Positions 10,774 to 19,109 of a stretch of DNA of 64,000 nucleotides are shown piece by piece. The stretch comes from Rahnella inusitata_A. GTDB lineage: Bacteria; Pseudomonadota; Gammaproteobacteria; Enterobacterales; Enterobacteriaceae. The stretch spans positions 434,001 through 498,000 of the forward strand of contig NZ_CBCPJJ010000009.1 in NCBI RefSeq assembly GCF_965118895.1, given 5' to 3'. Position numbers and translations under genes: made by a program. The first letter of the stretch is position 1. Every line of letters begins with the position of its first letter. The notes beneath the pieces were generated by a model. It had not been told where the DNA came from and made no database searches. It was given only the letters and a program-made list of their open reading frames with translations.

Positions 10774-12138
10774 ATGAAAAATAAGACAGTGGTATGGCTA
10801 TTAAGCACATTGTGCGTGACAGGTTTAACAGGGAATCAGATGTTATGGGCGGCGGATAAACAGCCGGAATTTAACTGGCAGGCTGCGCCGACGGAAGAGA
10901 TGCGCGCCAGCCTGTCGTTACGTGATGCGATTTTGCGGGCGTTCGCGCGTAATCCGCAAATTGCCGAGGCGGCGGCGCAAATTCGCGTCGGCAACGGCAA
11001 TCTTGATGAAGCCAAAAGTGCGTGGTATCCGCAGATTTCCCTTCAGGGAACCGCGGGAAAATCTCACCAGACGGACTCGGCGGGCAGCCTGAGCAATAAC
11101 GCCTCCGCCGGGATCCAACTCAGCCAGCTGCTGTACGATTTTGGTCGTACCGGCGGCAGTATCGATCAGCAGGAATACCTGTCTGACTCTTATCGCTATT
11201 CCCTTTACAGCACCATGACAGACGTCGCGCTCAGCACGATGCAGGCCTATCTGTCGGTCAAACGCTATCAGGCGCTCAGCCTTGCGGCCCGCGACAATAT
11301 TGTCTCTATCGAACGTGTAAAAGACACCGCCAGACTGCGCGCCGATGCCGGGCTGAGTTCGCAGTCCGACGTGTTGCAGGCCGAAACCCGCATCGCCGGG
11401 ATGCGCGCCACTGTCGAACAGTACCGCGCCCAGCAGCGCTCGGCGCAGGCGCAGCTGACGGTGCTGACCGGCGTGGTCTCCGATAATCTGCCGGACCTTC
11501 CGCAAAGCCTGCTTGATCAGAAAGTCACTCTCGACAAAATCCCCTATGAGAACAGCACGCTGGTGCGCGCGGCGCAGGCCAAGCAGCAGGCGGCGATCCA
11601 GCTGGTAAATCAGACCGAGGCGCAGCACTGGCCGACGCTGAAAATTCAGGCCGGTCGCACCCGTTACGAAAATACCGGCGGAGGCGGTTCCTACTGGGAC
11701 GATCAGGTACAGCTGGCGGTGGATGCGCCGGTGTATCAGGGTGGCGCGGTGAGCGCCAAAGTGCGGGCGGCGGAAGGCCAGCGCCAGGCAGCGCAGGCGG
11801 ATGTGGAAAAAGCCAAGCTCGATATCAACCAGAAAGCCTCGACCGCCTACGCCGACATGATCGGCGGCCAGCAACGTCAGGTGGCGGGCGAAGAGCAGTA
11901 CGGCAGCGCCACACACACCCGCAGCGTCTATCAGGACGAATACAAACTCAGCAAACGCAGCCTGAACGATTTACTCAGCGTCGAACAGGACGTTTTTCAG
12001 GCGGATACCATGCGCATCGGCGCACTGTATGACGGATGGGACGCCACGGTGCGCTACGCCGCGGCGGTGGACAATCTGGTCGATATGTTAGGCATCGACC
12101 GCCAGAAACAAACCGGTGACACCATCCCGTCGCTGTAA
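10774..12138 (+). CDS. TolC-family outer-membrane channel of the adhesin type I secretion system
   Basis: This 454-residue protein is an OEP/TolC-family outer-membrane efflux component. An N-terminal signal-like segment (hydrophobic stretch after MKNKTVVWLL, ending near LWAADK) precedes two OEP repeats with long helical, Gln/Ala-rich stretches and the usual YDFG and YQGG motifs at the ends of the beta strands. ATG at 10774 is preferred over the upstream GTG codons at 10762 and 10765, because the signal peptide then begins with the normal positively charged MKNK. It sits between the adhesin and the ABC/HlyD-like genes, so its likely job is to form the outer-membrane duct for that adhesin (BapB/LapE role). 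The function is inferred from family and context. Confidence 0.9.
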   Translation: MKNKTVVWLLSTLCVTGLTGNQMLWAADKQPEFNWQAAPTEEMRASLSLRDAILRAFARNPQIAEAAAQIRVGNGNLDEAKSAWYPQISLQGTAGKSHQTDSAGSLSNNASAGIQLSQLLYDFGRTGGSIDQQEYLSDSYRYSLYSTMTDVALSTMQAYLSVKRYQALSLAARDNIVSIERVKDTARLRADAGLSSQSDVLQAETRIAGMRATVEQYRAQQRSAQAQLTVLTGVVSDNLPDLPQSLLDQKVTLDKIPYENSTLVRAAQAKQQAAIQLVNQTEAQHWPTLKIQAGRTRYENTGGGGSYWDDQVQLAVDAPVYQGGAVSAKVRAAEGQRQAAQADVEKAKLDINQKASTAYADMIGGQQRQVAGEEQYGSATHTRSVYQDEYKLSKRSLNDLLSVEQDVFQADTMRIGALYDGWDATVRYAAAVDNLVDMLGIDRQKQTGDTIPSL

Positions 12139-12188
12139 AGGTCAGGCACGACGGGAATGACCCAGAAGCATTCGATAACGAGGTTGAA

Positions 12189-14366
12189 ATGAGCAATGAA
12201 ACAGCAACACCTTTGTCGATAGACGTCTGGATAAGCGCCATGGGGCGCGTGGCCGAATCCTTCGGTAAGCCTGCCGATCCGCTTTATCTTCGCCAGCAAA
12301 TGCGCTGGTTCGAACATCAGCCATTGCGCCGTCAGCTCGATCGCCTCAGCGGCCTGATGGGTTTACAGGTCGGCATGGTCAGCTGGAGTCAGGTGCGCTG
12401 GCGCCAGGAAGTATTGCCCGCCGTGGTCACACTGGAACAGGGTGGCATTGCGGTACTGGAAAATCTGCACGATGACGGCACGGTCGATTACTGGCTGAGC
12501 GACGGCGGCGATTTACTGCGGTCGATGGAACTGGCGACAATGCTCGAACAAAGCACCGGCCCGGTCTTCTTAGTGGGCGTGGCACCGCGCGGGCGCGATC
12601 AGCGCATTGATCAGTTCGTGCAGCCGCACCGCAAACACTGGTTCTGGGAAAACTTTCGCGGATCAGGGCGGAAAATCGCCGAAATCTCACTGGCTTCGAT
12701 CATCGGTAACGTGCTGGCGCTGGCCGGGATCCTGTTCTCAATGCAGGTTTACGACCGCGTCATCCCGGCGCAATCCTTCCCCACCTTATGGGTGCTGTTT
12801 TTCGGCGTGGTGCTGGCGGCGGGGCTGGAATATGTCATCCGCCTGATGCGCACGCTGGTGTCAGATCTGATGGGTAAACGCATCGACCTCAAAGTCTCCT
12901 CGCTGTTTTTTGTGCGGGCGATGAACATCAAAAATGACGACCGGCCAAAATCCACCGGTTCCTTTATCTCTCAGCTGCGCGAAATCGATCAGGTGCGTGA
13001 ACTCCTCACTTCGACCACCGTCAGCGCTGCCGCGGATATGCCCTTCGTTCTGCTGTTCCTCGCCATTATGTTCTTTATCGGCGGCCCGCTGGTGATCATC
13101 CCGCTGCTGGCGATCCCGCTGATCGTCATTCCCGGCATTCTCATCCAGTGGCCGATGGCAAAACTGGCGAAAGAGGGGATGCGGGAAAGTGCGCTGCGCA
13201 ACGCCGTACTGGTGGAAACCATCGAAGGAATCGAAGACATCAAAGCATTGCAGGCTGAAGCCTACTTTCAGCGTCAGTGGGAACAGACGCACGAAGTGAG
13301 CGCGGCGGTTGGCATGAAGCAGCGGCTGTGGGGCGCGCGCCTGACCGGCTGGGCCTCGACGGTGCAGCAACTGACCTACGGCGGTATGTTGGTGTTTGGC
13401 GTGTACCTGGTGCTGAGCGGCGATATCACCACCGGTACGCTGGTCGCCAGCAGCATGTTGTCATCCCGCACCATCGCGCCGCTGATGCAGCTGACCATGG
13501 TGTTCTCCCGCTGGCAGCACGCCAAAAGCGCTATGCACGGGCTGGATGAATTGCTGAAAAAACCCATCGACCGTCCGGCCGATGCCGAACTGTCGCACTG
13601 CCCGACGCTGAGCGGTCACTTCAACGTGCGCAATCTGCAATATACCTACGACAAAGAGAATGCGCCGAACGTACTCGGCATCGGCCAGCTGGAGATCAAA
13701 CCGGGTGAGCGGGTGGCGATCCTTGGCAAAGTCGGCGCGGGGAAATCCACGCTGCTGAAACTGCTTTCCGGCCAGGCCAGCCCGTCGCAAGGCAAAATCC
13801 TGATCGACGGCGTGGACATGACCAAAGTCGAACCGGCCGATATCCGCCGCCAGCTCGGCTATCTGTCGCAGGACTCGCGCCTGTTCTTTGGCACGCTGCG
13901 ACAGAACCTGATGCTCGGTTATCCGCATGCTACCGATCAGGAAATGTTGCAGGCGCTGCGCATCAGCGGCGCGCTGTCGATGGTGCAGGCCGACGCCTCC
14001 AGCCTCGATAAAGTGATTAATGAAGGCGGGCGCGGGCTTTCCGGCGGCCAGCGGCAAATGGTGATGCTGAGCCGCATGATCCTGCGTAATCCGCAGGTGG
14101 TGCTGCTCGATGAACCGACGGCGTCAATGGATGAAGCACTGGAAGAGTACGTCATCCGCCAGTTGCATACATGGCTGGTGGGACGGACGCTGATCGTAGT
14201 GACGCACCGTCCGGCGTTGCTCAAGCTGGTGGACAGGATCGTGGTGATGGACAACGGCCGCGTTGTGGCCGACGGGCCGCGTGACAAAATTCTGGCGACC
14301 GCCGCCAGCAATACGCCTGTACCTGCCGTTGCGGCAGCCACCGACAACCGACAAGGCGCAGCCTGA
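12189..14366 (+). CDS. Type I secretion ABC transporter (permease fused to ATPase), LapB/RtxB type
   Basis: 725 residues. The N-terminal ~130 residues look like the peptidase-C39-like domain of RTX exporters, but no catalytic Cys is present, as expected for transporters of adhesins that are not cleaved on export. Membrane segments follow between about 165 and 430. The nucleotide-binding domain has Walker A GKVGAGKST near residue 513, the signature LSGGQ near 616, Walker B VVLLDEPTA near 636 and an H-loop VVTHR. The start has GAGG 7 bases upstream. It is the energy-coupling inner-membrane unit of the secretion system for the upstream adhesin and lies 50 bases after the TolC-like gene. Confidence 0.93.
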   Translation: MSNETATPLSIDVWISAMGRVAESFGKPADPLYLRQQMRWFEHQPLRRQLDRLSGLMGLQVGMVSWSQVRWRQEVLPAVVTLEQGGIAVLENLHDDGTVDYWLSDGGDLLRSMELATMLEQSTGPVFLVGVAPRGRDQRIDQFVQPHRKHWFWENFRGSGRKIAEISLASIIGNVLALAGILFSMQVYDRVIPAQSFPTLWVLFFGVVLAAGLEYVIRLMRTLVSDLMGKRIDLKVSSLFFVRAMNIKNDDRPKSTGSFISQLREIDQVRELLTSTTVSAAADMPFVLLFLAIMFFIGGPLVIIPLLAIPLIVIPGILIQWPMAKLAKEGMRESALRNAVLVETIEGIEDIKALQAEAYFQRQWEQTHEVSAAVGMKQRLWGARLTGWASTVQQLTYGGMLVFGVYLVLSGDITTGTLVASSMLSSRTIAPLMQLTMVFSRWQHAKSAMHGLDELLKKPIDRPADAELSHCPTLSGHFNVRNLQYTYDKENAPNVLGIGQLEIKPGERVAILGKVGAGKSTLLKLLSGQASPSQGKILIDGVDMTKVEPADIRRQLGYLSQDSRLFFGTLRQNLMLGYPHATDQEMLQALRISGALSMVQADASSLDKVINEGGRGLSGGQRQMVMLSRMILRNPQVVLLDEPTASMDEALEEYVIRQLHTWLVGRTLIVVTHRPALLKLVDRIVVMDNGRVVADGPRDKILATAASNTPVPAVAAATDNRQGAA

Positions 14367-14383
14367 GCTGCTGAGGACACCGC

Positions 14384-15553
14384 ATGGCACATTTAACATT
14401 GCACGATGAGCTGGAAGCCGAAAGTCGTAAAGTCTCGTGGATTATCTGGGCATCGCTCGCCAGCCTGTTGATCTTCTTCATCTGGGCGCGGTTCGCGGTG
14501 CTCGATGAAGTGACGGTCGGCACCGGTAAAGTGACGCCATCGAGCAAAGCGCAGCAGATAGACTCCCTCGACGGCGGCGTGATTTTAAAACTGCTGGTGC
14601 AGGAAGGCTCGGTGGTTAATCGCGGACAGCTGCTGGCGCAGCTCGACCCGACCCGCTCGCAGTCTAACTTCGGTGAAGCGGCCTCGCGGGTGCGCACGCT
14701 GCGTGCGTCCTCCGAACGTCTGAGCGCCGAACTGACCGGCGCACCGCTCAGGTTCAGCCCTGAAACCATGAAATCGCCGGAGCTGGTGGCGCGTGAGCGT
14801 CAGCTCTATTTATCGCGCAAGCAGAACCGCGATGAAACGGTCAGCAACCTCCAGCAGTCGCTGAAACTGGTGAATGACGAAATCAATATGACGCAGCCGC
14901 TGGTGGCCAAAGGCGCGGCGGGGCAGGTCGAAGTGATCCGTCTGAAACGTCAGGCCAGCGAACTGCGCGGAAAAATCGATGATGCGATTAACCAGTATGC
15001 AGTGCGTGCGCGCGAGGAGCAGGTGAAAAACAACGCCGATCTGGACGCGGAAATGCAGGTAATGGCCGGTAAGGAAGATCAGGTGACGCGCTCAGAGCTG
15101 TATTCGCCGGTGCACGGTATCGTTAAAGACATTCAGGTTTCCACCGTCGGCGGCGTGTTACAGCCGGGCGGCAAGCTGATGGAAATCGTGCCTATCGAAG
15201 ACCAGTTGCTTATCGAAACCCGCATCAACCCGCGCGACATCGCCTACATCCGTCCGGGCTTACCGGCCACGGTGAAAATCTCGGCCTACGATTCATCGAT
15301 TTATGGCGATCTCGAGGGCAAAGTCGAAGGCGTATCGCCGGACACTTTGCAGGATGAAGTAAAACGCGATCAGTACTATTACCGGGTCTACGTGCGAACG
15401 GACAAAGCCTTCCTGACCAACAAAGCCGGTCGTCAGTTCCCGATTGTGCCCGGGATGGTGGCCAACGTGGATATCAAAACCGGCCAAAAAAGTGTGCTGG
15501 ACTATCTGATTAAACCATTGAATAAGGTGAAGGAATCATTGAGGGAGCGTTGA
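14384..15553 (+). CDS. HlyD-family membrane fusion protein of the type I secretion system
   Basis: 389 residues. A short cytoplasmic N-terminus precedes one membrane helix (about residues 17-40, SWIIWASLASLLIFFIW). Next come a lipoyl/biotinyl-like half (VGTGKVTPSSKAQQ), a helical hairpin rich in Gln/Glu/Arg and a C-terminal beta-barrel region with the RTX-HlyD signature area PGMVANVDIKTG. It links the inner-membrane ABC protein to the TolC-like channel. The gene starts 17 bases after the ABC stop with GAGGAC as ribosome site and closes the adhesin secretion operon. Confidence 0.93.
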   Translation: MAHLTLHDELEAESRKVSWIIWASLASLLIFFIWARFAVLDEVTVGTGKVTPSSKAQQIDSLDGGVILKLLVQEGSVVNRGQLLAQLDPTRSQSNFGEAASRVRTLRASSERLSAELTGAPLRFSPETMKSPELVARERQLYLSRKQNRDETVSNLQQSLKLVNDEINMTQPLVAKGAAGQVEVIRLKRQASELRGKIDDAINQYAVRAREEQVKNNADLDAEMQVMAGKEDQVTRSELYSPVHGIVKDIQVSTVGGVLQPGGKLMEIVPIEDQLLIETRINPRDIAYIRPGLPATVKISAYDSSIYGDLEGKVEGVSPDTLQDEVKRDQYYYRVYVRTDKAFLTNKAGRQFPIVPGMVANVDIKTGQKSVLDYLIKPLNKVKESLRER

Positions 15554-15596
15554 TTATAAGTTTTGAACATCGGTTTGGGCTGGTTTGAAAGTCAAC

Positions 15597-15889
15597 GTCG
15601 AGGTCAAGACCTTGGGCTCGCCGCCCAAACGGGCCCAGAGGACGCGTAAACGCGCGCCCTCTGGACTCTCGCGTTTTTTAAAACACGTGCCTTGCATCCC
15701 GGCTATGTTTCAGCCGCCGCAGCTATTGCCGCAAAATCCCGCCGCTGCGCGGTGCCCTCTGGTCGGGTTACAACCCGCGCAAAAAGACGCGCGGTTTTCC
15801 ACCTCTCCCTCCGGCGTGATTTTTGAACGCGGCCAGGGGCTTTTTAGGTCACAACTTCGCCCGCTCGGATCATTTCAAAAAACCAAATA
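15597..15889 (+). repeat. Interspersed repeat element, copy 1 (about 290 bases)
   Basis: This stretch matches 34150-34437 over nearly its full length in the same orientation. Shared blocks include AGGTCAAGACCTTGGGCT, GGACGCGTAAACGCGCGCCC, GTTTTTTAAAACACGTGCC and TGATTTTTGAACGCGGCCA. A frame is open across this copy, but the other copy has indels that shift it, so protein coding is not supported. It contains possible stem-loops (ACGCGTAAACGCG). The clear terminal inverted repeats of copy 2 are not intact here; only GAGGTCAA remains on the left. Function unknown. Confidence 0.75.
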
Positions 15890-15940
15890 CGTCGTGCAAA
15901 TTTACTTTCTCTGTTTTTTAAATGGTGAGATGGCGCGATC

Positions 15941-15974
15941 AAAAAACCCTGCCGAACGGAGCGGCAGGGTTTTT
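15941..15974 (-). terminator. Rho-independent terminator of the binding-protein gene
   Basis: Read on the minus strand, a stem AACCCTGCC / GGCAGGGTT is followed by TTTTTT, ending 19 bases past the stop of the gene at 15993-16772. Confidence 0.85.
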
Positions 15975-15992
15975 ACGCCACGCACTCGGTAT

Positions 15993-16772
15993 TTACTTCA
16001 CACTCACATCAATATCACCAAAGTATTTCTTCGACAGCGTTTTCACGGTGCCTTCCTGCTTCACTTTCGCGATGGCTTTATCGAGTTTCTCTTTGGTGGC
16101 GGTATCACCTTTGCGCAGGCCGAAGGCGATGCCGCTGCCGAGGATTTTATCGTCACGCACCGCGTCGCCGACAAATCCGTAATCTTTACCGTCCGGACGC
16201 GACAGGAAACCGGTCTGACCGGCCGGTGCCAGCACTAAGGTACCGTCCAGGCGGCCGGAGGAGAGGTCCAGATAGACCTGGTTTTGATCCTGATACGAGA
16301 CGACATCGACGCCTTTCGGTGCCCAGTGTGCCTGTGCGTAACTTTCCTGAATCGAACCCTGCAATACGCCGATATGTTTGCCTTTCAGCGACGCCACGTC
16401 AGGCAGCAGGCCAGAATCTTTTTTGGCGATCAGTTTGCTGGGTACGCGATAAATCACGTCGGTGAAATCAATCGCCTGACGGCGTTTCTCGGTGACGTTC
16501 ATCGCCGAGTTAATGGCGTCAAATTTGCGTGCCTGCAATCCTGCAATCAGGCTGTCGAATGAGGTATCAACCCAGTCGCATTTCAGGCTGGCGGCGGCGC
16601 AGACGGCGTTGCCCAGATCGATATCAAAACCCTGTAATTCGCCGGTGGCACTTTTGGATTCAAACGGCGGGTACTGCGCTTCCAGACCAAATTTCAGCGT
16701 GGAGCCGTCGGCCAGTGCAGAAAAAGAGGCCACGGCGCAGCCTAACAGTAATGCGATTTTCAATTTTTTCAT
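15993..16772 (-). CDS. Periplasmic basic-amino-acid-binding protein of an ABC transporter (ArgT/HisJ/ArtJ family)
   Basis: 259 residues with a clear signal peptide (MKKLKIALLLGCAVASFSALA, cleavage before DG). The mature protein has the family-3 solute-binding fold. Its first strand LKFGLEAQYPPFE, the GFDIDLGNAVC segment and the DFTDVIY segment are typical of lysine/arginine/ornithine/histidine binders. No permease or ATPase gene is adjacent, so it presumably delivers ligand to a transporter encoded elsewhere. It follows the aminotransferase gene by 51 bases on the same strand and may be co-transcribed with it. Ligand identity is inferred from family only. Confidence 0.88.
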   Translation of the reverse strand: MKKLKIALLLGCAVASFSALADGSTLKFGLEAQYPPFESKSATGELQGFDIDLGNAVCAAASLKCDWVDTSFDSLIAGLQARKFDAINSAMNVTEKRRQAIDFTDVIYRVPSKLIAKKDSGLLPDVASLKGKHIGVLQGSIQESYAQAHWAPKGVDVVSYQDQNQVYLDLSSGRLDGTLVLAPAGQTGFLSRPDGKDYGFVGDAVRDDKILGSGIAFGLRKGDTATKEKLDKAIAKVKQEGTVKTLSKKYFGDIDVSVK

Positions 16773-16823
16773 TATTCACACTTCCCCAGCGTTATGTAGA
16801 CAGATAAAAGTCAGTGAAAAGGC

Positions 16824-17978
16824 TCAGACGCGACACAGACGGCGGGCGCCTTCGTACAACGTGTCGTTATCTTTCGCGAAACTCAGGCGGATAAGCCCGG
16901 TGGGTTTGTTATTGCTGTAAAACGCCGACAGCGGAATGGTGGCTATCTGATGATCACGGATCAGACTCAGCACAAATTCGTCATCGGAGAGCGGGCTGAA
17001 ATGGCTAAAACGCGCCAGCATAAAGAAGCTGCCACGGCTTGGCAGCAATTCAAACCGGGATTCGCTGAGCGCATCGGCCAGTAAATCACGTTTTTGCTGA
17101 TAAAAATCCGCCAGACCGAGATAACTCTGCGGATCGGCCATCGCTTCGGCGAAAGCGACCTGCATCGGCGTGTCGGCGGAGAACATCATAAACTGATGCA
17201 CTTTGCGGATTTCACTCATCAGTTCAGCGGGCGCAAGGCAGTAACCCACGCGCCAGCCGGTGACGTGATAGGTTTTGCCAAACGACGACACAATCACACT
17301 GCGCTCGGCCAGCTGCGGATGGCAGGCCATGCTCTCATGGCGTTCGCCATCAAACACCACATGCTCGTAGACTTCATCGGACAAAATAATGATGTCGGTG
17401 TTTTCGGTCAGCGCGGTCAGGCGCTCGATGTCGAAATCGGTAAAGATCGCGCCGGTCGGGTTGTGCGGGCTGTTGATGATGATCATCCGCGTGCGGCTGT
17501 TAATGGCGCTCGCCACCTGATCCCAGTCGATGCTGAAATCATCCATCGAAAGCGCAATCGCCACCGGCTTTGCGCCCTGCAGGCGGACAATTGGCGCGTA
17601 GCTGTCAAACGAAGGTTCGAAGTAAATCACCTCATCGCCCGGATGCACCAGCGCGCTGATGGCGCAATAGAGGCCTTCGCTGGCGCTGGCCATCACGGTG
17701 ACTTCGGCGTCGGCATCGTAATGGCAGCCGTAGAGCGCATCGACTTTGGCCGACAGCGCGTGACGCAGTGCCGCCACGCCGCTCATCGGCGCATACTGGT
17801 TATGACCCTCGCGCATGGCTTTGGTCACGCTGTCGATAAGTGACGGCTGACAGGAGAAATTCGGTGCGCCCTGTGACAGGTTCAGTGCGTTGTGTTCGGC
17901 GCTCAGCTGGCCAATCACGGTGAAAATCGTGGTGCCGACGTCGGGTAATTTTGACTGCGGTAACAGTGCGCTTTTCAT
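16824..17978 (-). CDS. ybdL: PLP-dependent aminotransferase, YbdL-like (methionine aminotransferase family)
   Basis: 384 residues, fold-type I class I/II aminotransferase. The N-terminal pattern SKLPDVGTTIFTVI, the QGAPNF motif, INSPHNPTG, SDEVYEH and the lysine segment SSFGKTYHVTGW (PLP Lys about residue 235) match E. coli YbdL closely from memory. YbdL prefers methionine and aromatic or histidine-type donors with 2-oxo acids. It is divergent from the LysR regulator at 18129. A CATGATC dyad lies in the 150-base gap and could be the regulator's site. Confidence 0.85.
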   Translation of the reverse strand: MKSALLPQSKLPDVGTTIFTVIGQLSAEHNALNLSQGAPNFSCQPSLIDSVTKAMREGHNQYAPMSGVAALRHALSAKVDALYGCHYDADAEVTVMASASEGLYCAISALVHPGDEVIYFEPSFDSYAPIVRLQGAKPVAIALSMDDFSIDWDQVASAINSRTRMIIINSPHNPTGAIFTDFDIERLTALTENTDIIILSDEVYEHVVFDGERHESMACHPQLAERSVIVSSFGKTYHVTGWRVGYCLAPAELMSEIRKVHQFMMFSADTPMQVAFAEAMADPQSYLGLADFYQQKRDLLADALSESRFELLPSRGSFFMLARFSHFSPLSDDEFVLSLIRDHQIATIPLSAFYSNNKPTGLIRLSFAKDNDTLYEGARRLCRV

Positions 17979-18089
17979 AGCAGGCTTCCCAATAAATCAG
18001 GCCAGACGGCCATAAGCGGGTTAAAACGGGTGTTCACCGATTAAGCAACAGTTCCCCTGTGCCGACAATAGAAAATTTGTCATACTCGG

Positions 18090-18106
18090 CATGATCACAG
18101 ATCATG
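18090..18106. promoter_or_regulatory. Dyad CATGATC-ACA-GATCATG, candidate LysR operator
   Basis: A perfect 7-bp inverted repeat with a 3-base centre in the gap between the ybdL-like gene and the divergent LysR gene. Size and position, 23 bases before the LysR start, suit an autoregulatory LysR-type site. No binding data. Confidence 0.5.
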
Positions 18107-18128
18107 GCTTAATGACGATTTAACCGAG

Positions 18129-19097
18129 GTGCATGTGGCCCTTTCTTCCGAGTTGTCCCATCTGAATGCCCTGAATTTGCCGTCACTCAACGTGCTGAAA
18201 ACCTTTGCCGTGGTGGCGCAGACGTTGAATCTGACCCACGCCGCGACGCTGCTGCACATCACGCAGGGCGCAGTAAGCCGGCAGATAACCGGGCTGGAAG
18301 TGTCGCTGGGTTATCCGTTGTTTTTACGCCAGGCACGCGGGCTGACCCTGACTCCGCGCGGCGCACAGCTGTTGCCGCCGGTGCAACAGGCGCTGGCGCT
18401 GATGGGCGAGGCGCTAAAACGCGTCGGTTCGCACCCGGACACGCTGCGCATCAAATGTCCGACTTGTTCGATGCGCTGGCTGTTGCCACGGGTGATCCAG
18501 CTGCAAAACGACCGGCCTGATATGCGGATCGAGTTAACGGCGTCCATTGCGCACGGTGTGGATTTCAGCAATGAGCATTTTGATGCGGCGGTGATTTTTG
18601 GGCGGCCGCCGGAATCCCAGCGGCGCGCGCATCATCTTTTTGATGAAGTGCTGACGCCGGTGTGTACGCCGGACTTTTTGCCGCGTCACAACGGGCGTAC
18701 CGACGTGGGCGATTTAGCGGATAAAACCTTGCTGCACCCGACGCGGGATCGCCGCGACTGGCTGATGTGGCTGCGCGAAGAGGGCGTGCAAAGCCTGCCG
18801 TCAGCCAAATCGCAGCATTTTGATACGCTGGATCTGGCGATCAACTCAGCGCTGCAGGGCTATGGCGTGGCGATTGGCGATCTGACACTGATCGAAGATG
18901 ATTTGCAGGCGGGAAGGGTGATCGCACCCTTCCCGCTGTGCGTGGCAAGCGGCGCGGCCTATACGCTGTTGTACCCGGAAAATCCGACGCCCGCGCTGAC
19001 GGTGGCCATTGACTATCTCACCGAAGAAGCGCGGCTCAGCCGTGAAAAGCTGAACGCGCTGCTTTCGACGTCACACCGCCTGGTCAGCGCGGTGTAA
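18129..19097 (+). CDS. LysR-family transcriptional regulator (GcvA-like group)
   Basis: 322 residues. An N-terminal winged helix-turn-helix (LNVLKTFAVVAQTLNLTHAA, then ITQGAVSRQI) is followed by a LysR substrate-binding domain with the GcvA-like features FDAAVIFGRPP and LHPTRDRRDWLMWL. Two GTG codons, 18129 and 18135, are possible starts. GAGG at 18126-18129 fits the second better, and no ATG is in frame nearby. It diverges from the aminotransferase/binding-protein pair, which are its likely targets, by context only. Confidence 0.85.
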   Translation: MHVALSSELSHLNALNLPSLNVLKTFAVVAQTLNLTHAATLLHITQGAVSRQITGLEVSLGYPLFLRQARGLTLTPRGAQLLPPVQQALALMGEALKRVGSHPDTLRIKCPTCSMRWLLPRVIQLQNDRPDMRIELTASIAHGVDFSNEHFDAAVIFGRPPESQRRAHHLFDEVLTPVCTPDFLPRHNGRTDVGDLADKTLLHPTRDRRDWLMWLREEGVQSLPSAKSQHFDTLDLAINSALQGYGVAIGDLTLIEDDLQAGRVIAPFPLCVASGAAYTLLYPENPTPALTVAIDYLTEEARLSREKLNALLSTSHRLVSAV

Positions 19098-19109
19098 TTA
19101 AGGTCTGAA

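Noticed and set aside
15585..16238. 217-codon plus-strand frame across the repeat and the binding-protein gene
   Set aside because: Its first part is the interspersed repeat, which is frame-shifted in the other copy, and its second part is antisense to a clear binding-protein gene.
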